The notes: a model not told the origin generated them from the letters alone. A stretch of 8,215 nt of DNA from Rickettsiales bacterium (GCA_947424995.1 CANDYO010000087.1:1-8215), one strand, 5' to 3'; positions 1 through 7,303 are shown, counted from the stretch's first letter. Numbers and translations: made by a program.

Positions 1-28
1 AAAACCTTCGGCCTTAAAGCCAAAAATG

Positions 29-155
29 GCCGTCACCCTTGGACAAGCGATAGCGAAGTCCGAGGGTCCAGTAAAATTCTCTTAAAACCCTAAAATAACT
101 GAATAAAGTAAAAGATTTCAACTGGATCCTCGCGCCTAAACGGCGCAAGGATGAC
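29..155. repeat. Double-hairpin palindromic repeat, copy 1
   Basis: Two imperfect hairpins face each other across an AT-rich centre. The left one pairs ACCCTTGGAC (35-44) with GTCCGAGGGT (58-67), with one T-G wobble. The right one pairs ATCCTCGCGCC (126-136) with GGCGCAAGGAT (142-152), with one mismatch that becomes a G-T wobble on the other strand. Both halves follow one pattern when read in the same direction: GTCAYCCTTG, a variable core, then CGAGGRTCCAGT. The whole element aligns with the reverse complement of 7304-7432, including the ends, an AATTCTCTTA stretch and an AAAAGATTT stretch near the centre. It lies directly downstream of the minus-strand Nudix gene, so the 126-152 hairpin could also end that transcript. 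It resembles the broad GTCATNCC...GGNATCCAG class of bacterial palindromic repeats. No coding potential was seen in it. Confidence 0.8.
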
Positions 156-191
156 TTCATTGATTGAGGTGACAACCAATGAACTCACTCC

Positions 192-734
192 CTACTCTCT
201 CCTCACCCACTTATCAAACATTCTGGTTATTGACTCTTCACCAGTTGGTAGCTCAGCTCTATTCTTTCCAACCCATCTTAATTCTTTAGATTCCTCATTG
301 ATTTGTAATCTTTCATTACTTTGAACCTGCAATAAAAATCTAATATCATAATGAAAATGCTGCTTATCTTTACTATTAGCTGGGATAAGATGGACATCCA
401 CGTCAAAAATTTGGTTATCTATCGCTATAACTCCGTTAATGCCAGATTCTTCTTGAGCTTCTTTTATAGCCACGGCTAATACATTATTATCTCCATCAGC
501 ATGACCACCGAGTTGAAACCATCTATCGAGCTTAGCATGATGCATCAATAAAGCATTATCTCCAGTCTTATCTAAAAGCCAAGCGGAGGCTGTGATATGA
601 CCAATATCTAAGCTTCTTTCAAAGCAATCTTCATTTTCCTTAACAAATACAATGATTTGTTGTTTAAAATTTATTTCTTTAGTATCAGTCGGTTGATATT
701 GTTCAAGTAATTTAAGTAAATTTTCTCTATGCAT
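192..734 (-). CDS. Nudix hydrolase, function unassigned
   Basis: This 180-residue protein belongs to the Nudix hydrolases, metal-dependent cytosolic enzymes that cleave nucleoside diphosphates linked to another group. The Nudix box spans residues 77-99. It keeps the metal-binding KEAQEESGI part (E92, E95, E96, G98, I99), but the first glutamate of GX5E is N83 and the usual arginine is K91. The preceding WFQLGGH and the later HFHYDIRFL (about 126-134) resemble the ADP-ribose-pyrophosphatase-like Nudix group, though the substrate cannot be read from sequence. The ATG lies inside the end of bioB, with an 8-nt overlap (ATGCATAG), which suggests one transcript and coupled translation. No strong Shine-Dalgarno sequence precedes it apart from a GAGAAA in the last bioB codons. 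It is the last gene of this minus-strand pair and is followed by a palindromic repeat. Family assignment is secure. A link to biotin metabolism is only an inference from position. Confidence 0.9.
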   Translation of the reverse strand: MHRENLLKLLEQYQPTDTKEINFKQQIIVFVKENEDCFERSLDIGHITASAWLLDKTGDNALLMHHAKLDRWFQLGGHADGDNNVLAVAIKEAQEESGINGVIAIDNQIFDVDVHLIPANSKDKQHFHYDIRFLLQVQSNERLQINEESKELRWVGKNRAELPTGEESITRMFDKWVRRE

Positions 735-1668
735 TTAATTTCTCTAGCCCAAGTCGATTAAGTAATTGAACATCATGCTCCGGTGCTGGATTAGCGGCAG
801 TGAGTAAAGTTTCACCATAAAATATTGAGTTACCACCAGCAAGAAAGCATAATGCTTGTAACTCATCTGACATTTGCTCTCTACCTGCTGATAACCTTAC
901 ATAAGCTTTTGGCATCAAAATTCTTGCTAATGCTATAATTCTAACAAAATCGAATGGATCAATATCTGCCGCATTTGCCAGCGGAGTACCTGGAATTTTA
1001 ATCAATTTATTGATCGGTACTGATTCAGGAGGCTCATCTAAATTGGCTAACATGGTCAGCATTTTAACTCTATCTTCATTGGTTTCGCCCATACCTAAAA
1101 TCCCTCCACAACATACTTTAATTCCAGCATTGCGGACATTATCCAAAGTGTTTAAACGATCTTCAAAGCTACGAGTAGTTATGATTTTATCGTAATATTC
1201 TTCAGAAGTATCAATATTATGATTATAAAAATCCAGACCGATCTCTTTTAATCTAGCAGCTTGATGCTCTTTTAACATTCCAAGAGTCACACAAGTTTCA
1301 AGACCAAGCTTTTTAACTTCTATTACCATTTTAGCAACTATTTCTAAATCTTCATCGCGTGGTTCTCGCCAGGCTGCACCCATACAAAACCTTGTACTTC
1401 CAGCTGCCTTAGCCAATTTAGCTGCTTCAATAACCTTATCTATTTCCATTAAAGGCTCTTTCTTTAAACCAGTTTGATAATGAGCTGATTGAGGGCAATA
1501 AGAACAATTTTCTGGACAACTCCCTGTTTTAATGCTTAAAAGTGTGCTAATTTGTACTACGTTAGGATTGAAGTTTTCTCTGTGGACGGTTTGAGCTTTG
1601 TAGATTAGCTCCATAAATGGCAAATTAAAGCATTGTAAACTTTCTGTTAGAGTCCATTTTTTAATCAT
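727..1668 (-). CDS. bioB: Biotin synthase BioB (radical SAM)
   Basis: BioB catalyses the last step of biotin synthesis, inserting sulfur into dethiobiotin by radical S-adenosylmethionine chemistry in the cytosol. The radical SAM motif is C51-PEN-C55-SY-C58, which binds the 4Fe-4S cluster. The ligands of the sulfur-donating 2Fe-2S cluster are all present: C95 in RFCMGAAWR, C126 in ETCVTLGM, C186 in KVCCGG, and R258 in YVRLSAGRE. The NHNIDTS motif is at 149-155. At 313 residues it lacks part of the C-terminal tail of the E. coli enzyme (346) but is normal for many BioB proteins, and nothing essential is missing. The ATG at 1668 is preceded by AAGAG with about 9 nt spacing. The gene is divergent from bioF across 36 bp and overlaps the downstream Nudix gene by 8 nt. 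Confidence 0.98.
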   Translation of the reverse strand: MIKKWTLTESLQCFNLPFMELIYKAQTVHRENFNPNVVQISTLLSIKTGSCPENCSYCPQSAHYQTGLKKEPLMEIDKVIEAAKLAKAAGSTRFCMGAAWREPRDEDLEIVAKMVIEVKKLGLETCVTLGMLKEHQAARLKEIGLDFYNHNIDTSEEYYDKIITTRSFEDRLNTLDNVRNAGIKVCCGGILGMGETNEDRVKMLTMLANLDEPPESVPINKLIKIPGTPLANAADIDPFDFVRIIALARILMPKAYVRLSAGREQMSDELQALCFLAGGNSIFYGETLLTAANPAPEHDVQLLNRLGLEKLNA

Positions 1669-1704
1669 AATAAATTACTCTTTTAATAGGTCAATTTAGT
1701 CAAT
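1669..1704. promoter_or_regulatory. Compact divergent bioB/bioF promoter region
   Basis: Only 36 bp separate the bioB and bioF start codons, so the promoters of both directions must overlap each other or reach into the coding regions. CATAAT at 1666-1671 is a plausible -10 for bioF but has no good -35 partner. On the minus strand, TTGATA (1711-1706 read in reverse) followed after 19 nt by TATTAA is a weak candidate for bioB. A direct repeat GTCAAT-TTA-GTCAAT sits at 1690-1704, immediately before the bioF ATG. No paired BirA-type operator (TTGTAAACC with its inverted partner) was found here. The shared control of both arms is inferred from the geometry. The exact promoter boxes are uncertain. 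Confidence 0.4.
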
Positions 1705-2850
1705 ATGTATCAAGCATATGAACAATATTATACTGGGCAACAAGATATAGCAAAATATCGTCAATTACCAGCACCAATCACTAATTTATTACCAACGTTT
1801 GTCGATTTTTCTACTAATGATTACTTATCACTTAGCAATTCTAAAGAATTACTTGAAGCTGCCGTTAATGCAGGCAAGCAATATGGAGTTGGCTCCACTG
1901 GTTCTAGACTACTCTCCGGCAATAAACAGATCTTTATTGATCTAGAGGATAAAATAGCTCAAGATAAGGGGTGCGAAGCAGCCTTAATTTTTAATTCAGG
2001 TTTCCAAGCTAATATAAGTGTTTTAGCTAGTTTATTAGATCAAAATATACTTAACAGCAAACCTTTAGTATTTTTTGATAAGCTTAATCATTCAAGCCTT
2101 TATCAAGCAGTTTTCTTAAGTAAAGCTGAATTAATTCGCTACCAACATAATGACATGGATAACTTAAGCAATTTACTAACTAAATATCGCAGCAGCAAGC
2201 AAGCAAAATTTATCGTCAGCGAAACTATTTTTGGAATGGATGGAGATGTTGCAGATCTTATCCGCCTTAAGCAAATAGCTCAACAACATCAAGCTTTCCT
2301 ATATTTAGATGAAGCACATGCAACTGGAGTTATTGGTAAAAATGGTTACGGCCTTTCAACTAACATAGAAATTCAGGACATACCTCATTTGATCATGGGA
2401 ACATTTAGCAAAGCCTTAGGAAGTTCTGGAGGCTATATTGCTTGCTCAAATATTCTTAAAAACTACCTAGTCAATAGATGTTCAGGTTTTATTTATTCTA
2501 CTGCCCCCTCGCCGATGGTTATTGGAGCTGCAGCAAAAGCTTGGGAAATAGTTAAAACTTATACTAAGCAACGAGAAGAGCTGTTTTTAAAGGCCAATTT
2601 TTTAAGAACTAAGTTGCAAGAATTAGGTTTTGATACCGCCACCTCAAGTACTCACATAATTCCAATTATCTTGGGAGATGAAAAAACTACCATCCATGCT
2701 AAAGAATTACTTCGACAAGAAAATATCATTACATCCAGTATTAGGCCCCCTACAGTACAGCCTAAGACTTCTAGACTTCGCCTAGCGTTGAATATTAATC
2801 ATTCTTATGACGATCTAGAACATTTGCTATTCGCACTGAAGAAAATATGA
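1705..2850 (+). CDS. bioF: 8-amino-7-oxononanoate synthase BioF
   Basis: BioF is a cytosolic pyridoxal-phosphate enzyme that condenses pimeloyl-ACP (or -CoA) with L-alanine to give 8-amino-7-oxononanoate. The 381-residue length matches the family. Visible motifs are the N-terminal FSTNDYLSL (35-43), the GVGSTGSRLLSG substrate loop (61-72), FNSGFQAN (96-103), H129 in LNHSS that stacks on the cofactor, the SETIFGMDGD segment (172-181), D202 and H205 in LYLDEAHATG, and the PLP Schiff-base lysine K236 in GTFSKALGSSGGY. All catalytic residues seem intact. Related alpha-oxoamine synthases (Kbl, HemA) share the fold, but position between bioB and bioC and the length favour BioF. The ATG at 1705 has only a weak AGG about 14 nt upstream. 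The stop overlaps the bioC start as ATGA, implying a bioFC operon with coupled translation. Confidence 0.96.
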   Translation: MYQAYEQYYTGQQDIAKYRQLPAPITNLLPTFVDFSTNDYLSLSNSKELLEAAVNAGKQYGVGSTGSRLLSGNKQIFIDLEDKIAQDKGCEAALIFNSGFQANISVLASLLDQNILNSKPLVFFDKLNHSSLYQAVFLSKAELIRYQHNDMDNLSNLLTKYRSSKQAKFIVSETIFGMDGDVADLIRLKQIAQQHQAFLYLDEAHATGVIGKNGYGLSTNIEIQDIPHLIMGTFSKALGSSGGYIACSNILKNYLVNRCSGFIYSTAPSPMVIGAAAKAWEIVKTYTKQREELFLKANFLRTKLQELGFDTATSSTHIIPIILGDEKTTIHAKELLRQENIITSSIRPPTVQPKTSRLRLALNINHSYDDLEHLLFALKKI

Positions 2851-3584
2851 TTATCGATAAAAATAAAATCACTAGAAATTTTAATCGAGCTAATTATGAT
2901 TTAGTAGCGGATGTACAGAAAACATGCGCTACAAAGCTAATAAATCAGCTTCGAACTAATTTACCTGAGTTTAATCCTATTTCAATTTTAGATATCGGAA
3001 CCGGCACCGGTTATGTTACTAAAAAATTATTAGAAACCTTTCCAAATAGTTCATATAGTTTAAACGATATTTCTCCCAACATGCTTAAATTAGCTCAAAA
3101 AAACTTATCTACTTTTCCTAAAACTAAATGTATTTTAGGAGATATGGAAACTACAGATTTCGCCCCTCATCAATTGGTAATTGCTAACATGTCTCTTCAA
3201 TGGGCTAATGACCTAAATACTTTGCTAAAGAAATTATATAAATCAAGCGATGTCTTAGCTTTTTCTTGTCTACTAGATGGTACATTTCATCAATGGTCTA
3301 ACATATTTAAAGAATTAGCTTTACCCACTCCTATTCGTAGCTACCCAACCAGCCAAGATTTAGAAAGTCATTTACTATCTCTAAGCCCTCTAAAATATTT
3401 TTTTGATATCACTGAATATACTTTAGAATTTGCAAGCCCAGAATTTTTTATGCAATATTTAAAAAATTTAGGCGCTAATTATACTACTCAAAAAATCCCT
3501 CTTTCCTCTTTAAGAAAAATTCTAAAGTTTCATAACACTAGCTTTACTATTAGCTATAAGGTGTTTTTTGCTATAATGAATTAG
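2847..3584 (+). CDS. bioC: Malonyl-ACP O-methyltransferase BioC
   Basis: BioC methylates the free carboxyl of malonyl-ACP with S-adenosylmethionine, disguising it so that the fatty acid synthase can extend it to pimeloyl-ACP methyl ester. The 245-residue protein is a class I methyltransferase: the SAM-binding loop LDIGTGTGY is at 48-56, the acidic residue after beta-2 is D74 in LNDISPNML, and D99 is in LGDMETTDF. The LVIANMSLQWAND segment (110-122) and the later DGTFHQW are typical of BioC rather than of other methyltransferases, and the N-terminal KITRNFNRANYD also fits. The start overlaps the bioF stop by 4 nt. No bioH, the esterase that removes the methyl group, follows: the operon ends here and runs into a repeat-filled convergent spacer. 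A separate BioH or substitute esterase would be needed for the pathway to work. Confidence 0.93.
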   Translation: MIIDKNKITRNFNRANYDLVADVQKTCATKLINQLRTNLPEFNPISILDIGTGTGYVTKKLLETFPNSSYSLNDISPNMLKLAQKNLSTFPKTKCILGDMETTDFAPHQLVIANMSLQWANDLNTLLKKLYKSSDVLAFSCLLDGTFHQWSNIFKELALPTPIRSYPTSQDLESHLLSLSPLKYFFDITEYTLEFASPEFFMQYLKNLGANYTTQKIPLSSLRKILKFHNTSFTISYKVFFAIMN

Positions 3585-3656
3585 TTGGACCAATTCTCAC
3601 GTCATCCCTGTATGTGTTCATCTTTTCGGTTACAAGGTTAGCAATAAATAAGCTAC

Positions 3657-3786
3657 GCGTCATCCCTGGCAAGCCATGCTGGAAGCATGAGCTAAGACCG
3701 GGGATCTCAGGAGGTTTCTTCCTCACGAGATCCTAAGGTCTCGTAAAACTAGGCAAAGCCTAGTTTTACTTCGTCAGGGATGACGC
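3657..3786. repeat. Inner palindromic element with 12-bp terminal inverted repeats
   Basis: The ends GCGTCATCCCTG (3657-3668) and CAGGGATGACGC (3775-3786) are perfect 12-bp inverted repeats. Inside, ATCCCTGG (3662-3669) pairs with CCGGGGAT (3698-3705) around a smaller CATGCT/AGCATG hairpin. In the right half, ACGAGATCC/GGTCTCGT (3725-3744) and GTAAAACTAGGC/GCCTAGTTTTAC (3743-3769) form further hairpins. GGATCTCAGGAGG and CCTCACGAGATCC pair across the centre with two mismatches. The layout, two hairpin units facing each other, is the same as in the other two repeats of this window. It may have inserted into the outer element or be its natural core. Confidence 0.7.
3743..3771. terminator. Bidirectional intrinsic terminator-like hairpin between bioC and virB6-like gene
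   Basis: GTAAAACTAGGC and GCCTAGTTTTAC form a perfect 12-bp stem with an AAA loop. The CTAGGC/GCCTAG core is flanked by AAAA on one side and TTTTACTT on the other, so it can act as a Rho-independent terminator in both directions. It lies between two convergent genes, about 160 nt after the bioC stop and about 100 nt after the virB6-like stop on the minus strand, where such a site would be useful. Termination activity is inferred from structure only. Confidence 0.5.
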
Positions 3787-3868
3787 AGAATCCGTAACCG
3801 CATTAATGAACTTTTACAGGGATGACGCCTCTACTCTAAATATACTCAGTTATTACTAAAAATTGGCA

Positions 3869-6800
3869 TCATTTAGTGGTTGGAGGCGAAATAGTAGGTC
3901 TCGTTGTATTAGAGTTATTCCCCGGTGTATTCTTTGGTGTATCCCCATTACCTGAGTTTTTACCCTGCTTTTCTTTTAGATTTTTTTCATTCATTCGCAC
4001 CTTTTTACGTCGCGCAACATCTGTTTTACCCATACCAACCAACCCTTTAGCACTGCTATATAAATTACCGAATGGATTTGGTCCGAGTGGTCTTCCTTGT
4101 CCGCCGCCACCAAACATGGTCATCCCACCAATAATTGATTGAGTTATCTCTTTAGATATGCCTTTAGCATAAGATCTCATTACAGTTGTTACCATACAGT
4201 AAGTAATAGCCAGTGGTATAGTAATGATAGTACCAGCAGATGCTCCAGTACCAAGATTATCTCCTCCCCATGGTGAGAACCATGGTACACAGAACATAGT
4301 TGCAGTTCCAACCTCAGGAAATCCTGGTATAACAAAATTATATGGAATAGTGCATTTAAAACATACTTTAAAGTTAAACATTTCTTCTAAAAGCGATGTA
4401 AGCATTCCATTAAGAACTATTAAACCTATAAATAATACCACCGGCTGAACTACAAACCGTACCATAGTTTTAAACCAACTTTCAAATAGATGTTCAGTCT
4501 GTTTAAACAATAAAAATGAAATAAATACTGGCGCTACTGCAAAACACATCGCCAAACCTATAAAAGACATCATATAGATCATAAAAGAATCAAAAATTGC
4601 CATAGTAAAGGCTACGCTTGCGTATATTAACAGAATAAATACCACTAGCCCTAGTATCCCTTGAAACATCAAAGCTATGATCTTAAAATAAGTATTAGAG
4701 TCAAATAACATCACCGATATGCTTTGGTTTAAGAAGTCAAACGGATTAGAGTAAGGAGCTCCGGTAGCATTAGCGATTAGGGTATCACTGAAGCCCATAA
4801 AACCTTGGAACAAATAGGTACTAAAAAAATCAAAACTATCTGGCCTAATTAAAATAATCACCACTGCAATTTTAACTGCTCTCATCACGAAATCTACGTG
4901 ATCGGTTTGAATTAAACCGAATAAAAACATCATTCCAAAAACTGCCATATAAAGAACAAGCATTGCATTTATAGAAGTTATAAATTCATGGCAAGCGCCT
5001 GTTTTGCTGGTACCAGTACAAGCTATGCCATTAAATATTTTTTCTGCAGCTGCACTTATTCCAGATTTAATCTGCTGAATTAACTTGGTGAACATCGCTC
5101 CAAAAGTACCGGAAGTTGTAAGTTTGCTAATCGTTACAGTATAACTATCCATATTGTTGCTATAATTATCATCTGGGTCGAATATTTTAAGCCATACATT
5201 CCCAGAAATCTCGATATCATAGGGATTTGATTGATTGGTTATATTTTCAGATATCAGATAATACTCAGTACCAGCAAGATTAGGATCTTTAGTACTAATA
5301 ATAGCTTTTAGATATTTACCATTGCTTGCTTTAAGTGGATCAACCTTAACATAAGTAGTATAGCCTCCTGTCAAACCAGCATAAGTTACATTATTAGCCG
5401 CTAATATCTCTTGTTCTAATTGTTCATTTTGCGCTTCAAGATCAGCAATTTGTTGATTTAAAGTATCTATTGAGGTTTGAGTTGATTGCGCCGCAACAAT
5501 GGCTACATTAAGGTCTGAAAGGGTTTTAACCACACTGCTCTGATAATCAACCATCTGCTGAGTGGTAGTGGTAGCTGAAGGGTCATAAGGTATTGGTTGA
5601 AAGGATTGAATGGAGCCTGCTGGATAGATAGTAGTAGTTAATCCCTGCGCGGATACAATAATGCCGTTTGCTTGCGAACTCATAGTTGTAAGCGTTGCTT
5701 GCCATGGATTGGGAGTATCACCTTCTGCTTGTGTAGTTGAGCTTATTTGAGCGCTATACCTGCTAAACGCTTCTTCAATATCATCAACACCTTCTGTCTG
5801 ATTATTAAATAATAACTGAAGCTCAGCTAATTGATCCTTAGGAGTTTGATTGTATGCATTTAGCCCCGCACCTAAAGTTACTGCTTGATTCTCCAATGTT
5901 TTCATCTCAGGCGAATAATCATTAACCGTATTAAGCTGAGTACGAAGTGTAGTTTCTAAAGTCTCTATTTGTGCTTGATCGCTAGCTATTTGTTGATTGT
6001 TGCTTGCAATTTGAGCTTGTTGACTACTGATATCTGCTGTTGAGCCTGTGTTATTTGGATCAATAATTTGTAAATATAGTGACCCTCCCACTGAAGAAAA
6101 GCTTTTTCCTGAGGTGCTTTGATTTAAATGGATACATTGCTCATCATTAGGACATTGCACTCCAGTTTGCACTGCGTAAAGCCGATAGCCTCCCGTATTC
6201 CAACATGTGTCCGTTGTCCCACAAGGATTATATTCAGGGGTAGTTCTATTAACAGAATCGTTATTACTACTAGCCTGATCACAACCAGGAGAAGTATTAC
6301 TAACGGTAACACCACTAGATGCTTTGTGCGAACCATCACACCAATCTCCATTCCCTCGTTGATAGGCTGGCGTAGTTGGTGTATAGCAACTACCTGATGC
6401 AGAAATATTATTTTCACAAATATAAGTAGGTCCTTGAGCATTATCAGAAGGACAAGTATCTTTTGATGGATCAGTTACGTAGACGTTGCTAGTTGATAGA
6501 GTATCATGATTACATTCCCAACCTGGATAACTATCATACCACCAACCAGCGCCAAAAGGCTGTGAACCACAAGCGTTAACTGCCTTACATTTCGGTTCAG
6601 ACGAACTAAAGTTGTTACCACCTTTATATTTACATCGTACTGCTTGATATTCCCAACCACTACTCCAGGTCCATTTGGTTGGTTTAGCGGTAGAGCTAGC
6701 ATAACTAGCGCAAGTGGCAGTAGTAACGGTAACATACTGACCGTAGGTCAAATTAAAAGCCTTGCCATCTGACGTAGTGATTAGAGTTGGCGAACTACTA

Positions 6801-7228
6801 TTAGCGTTGATTATAAATTCTACGCCCTTGCCATCATTTTGATATTCAGAAGTGCTGGTGCTACCACCGTTATCACTATAATCTGTGGTCCCGGTTGAAT
6901 ATTCAGAGCTAGGATTACTACCTTCAGTTAGTCCATAAGGCATGGCGGTGATGATATCACCTTCAGCAATAATATCTATTTTATCACCTTTAGTAACATA
7001 GCTACCGCTATAGACCCATCTTCCTAAGGTACCAGGATTATTGGGGTCAGAACCATCAGCATTTACAATAGAAGCAAGACTGCTCTGATTAGTGATAACA
7101 CTTTCATCACTATAAGTATCCTCATCACTACCTAAACACCAAGTATCATCACCATCACAAGCAGACAGTAGCGATAATAGCCCTAAACAGAGGATAATAT
7201 TTTTAAATCGCAATAATATTCTCATCAC
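3869..7228 (-). CDS. VirB6/TrbL-family type IV secretion lipoprotein, extended Rickettsiales type
   Basis: This looks like a VirB6-like inner-membrane channel component of a type IV secretion system. Residue numbers count from a GTG at 7228; the ATG directly after it (7225) is at least as likely a start, and neither has a clear Shine-Dalgarno. A lipoprotein signal peptide ends at L21-S-A-C24, with D25 after the lipidated cysteine. Residues about 70-170 are beta-rich (RWVYSG...VTKGDKIDI). A tryptophan-rich block with 14 cysteines follows (173-365). Q/N-rich coiled coils lie near 399-432 and 580-612, and a second beta-rich stretch is at 620-702 (VWLKIFDPDDNYSNN). The membrane domain (about 750-1020) has six or seven hydrophobic segments and the VirB6-like FISFLLFKQTEHLFESW (902-918). 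A periplasmic loop carries C956, C959 and C980. The tail is basic, then N/T/P-rich. Rickettsiales VirB6 paralogues usually sit in virB3-virB4-virB6 operons, but here no other virB gene is adjacent. Which paralogue it is cannot be told. Confidence 0.85.
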   Translation of the reverse strand: MMRILLRFKNIILCLGLLSLLSACDGDDTWCLGSDEDTYSDESVITNQSSLASIVNADGSDPNNPGTLGRWVYSGSYVTKGDKIDIIAEGDIITAMPYGLTEGSNPSSEYSTGTTDYSDNGGSTSTSEYQNDGKGVEFIINANSSSPTLITTSDGKAFNLTYGQYVTVTTATCASYASSTAKPTKWTWSSGWEYQAVRCKYKGGNNFSSSEPKCKAVNACGSQPFGAGWWYDSYPGWECNHDTLSTSNVYVTDPSKDTCPSDNAQGPTYICENNISASGSCYTPTTPAYQRGNGDWCDGSHKASSGVTVSNTSPGCDQASSNNDSVNRTTPEYNPCGTTDTCWNTGGYRLYAVQTGVQCPNDEQCIHLNQSTSGKSFSSVGGSLYLQIIDPNNTGSTADISSQQAQIASNNQQIASDQAQIETLETTLRTQLNTVNDYSPEMKTLENQAVTLGAGLNAYNQTPKDQLAELQLLFNNQTEGVDDIEEAFSRYSAQISSTTQAEGDTPNPWQATLTTMSSQANGIIVSAQGLTTTIYPAGSIQSFQPIPYDPSATTTTQQMVDYQSSVVKTLSDLNVAIVAAQSTQTSIDTLNQQIADLEAQNEQLEQEILAANNVTYAGLTGGYTTYVKVDPLKASNGKYLKAIISTKDPNLAGTEYYLISENITNQSNPYDIEISGNVWLKIFDPDDNYSNNMDSYTVTISKLTTSGTFGAMFTKLIQQIKSGISAAAEKIFNGIACTGTSKTGACHEFITSINAMLVLYMAVFGMMFLFGLIQTDHVDFVMRAVKIAVVIILIRPDSFDFFSTYLFQGFMGFSDTLIANATGAPYSNPFDFLNQSISVMLFDSNTYFKIIALMFQGILGLVVFILLIYASVAFTMAIFDSFMIYMMSFIGLAMCFAVAPVFISFLLFKQTEHLFESWFKTMVRFVVQPVVLFIGLIVLNGMLTSLLEEMFNFKVCFKCTIPYNFVIPGFPEVGTATMFCVPWFSPWGGDNLGTGASAGTIITIPLAITYCMVTTVMRSYAKGISKEITQSIIGGMTMFGGGGQGRPLGPNPFGNLYSSAKGLVGMGKTDVARRKKVRMNEKNLKEKQGKNSGNGDTPKNTPGNNSNTTRPTISPPTTK

Positions 7229-7303
7229 AAAATTTAAAGCCGTTTTATATGTTATATTTTAAAACCATTGTATAAGCTGAAATTCATACTAAAACCACGC
7301 GAA

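Larger units (their letters stand above)
3600..3827. repeat. Nested inverted-repeat element, outer arms
   Basis: The outer arms are 3600-3633 and 3794-3827. The outermost 13 bp are perfect inverted repeats (CGTCATCCCTGTA against TACAGGGATGACG), and further in GTTCAT pairs with ATGAAC and CGGTTAC with GTAACCG. Between the arms sits a second inverted-repeat element (3657-3786) whose ends also begin GCGTCATCCCTG. The element fills most of the spacer between the convergent bioC and virB6-like genes. It belongs to the same GTCATCC repeat style as the copies at 29-155 and 7304-7432, but its core is different. No convincing target duplication is visible at either border, and no open reading frame is supported. 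Confidence 0.7.

Noticed and set aside
1010..1195. A 61-codon plus-strand frame inside bioB
   Set aside because: It is antisense to an intact, conserved biotin synthase and has no supporting signals.
1633..1640. TTGTAAAC, resembling half of a BirA biotin operator
   Set aside because: It lies within the bioB coding region and the inverted partner half-site is missing at the expected spacing.
3572..3577. Perfect TATAAT near the end of bioC
   Set aside because: There is no -35 box at a suitable distance and no plus-strand gene follows; downstream lie only repeats and a convergent gene.
3600..3827. CRISPR-like array
   Set aside because: The repeats are inverted and nested rather than direct and evenly spaced, and there are no unique spacers or cas genes.
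3876..4448. Open frames on the plus strand opposite the 3' part of the virB6-like gene
   Set aside because: They lie antisense to a long convincing gene, have no family features, and are explained by the frame of that gene.
6124..6735. Open frames of 86-105 codons in other frames over the cysteine-rich part of the virB6-like gene
   Set aside because: They are low-complexity Leu/Val or Arg/Thr-rich shadows of the repetitive codons in the real frame, with no ribosome-binding site or recognisable domain.
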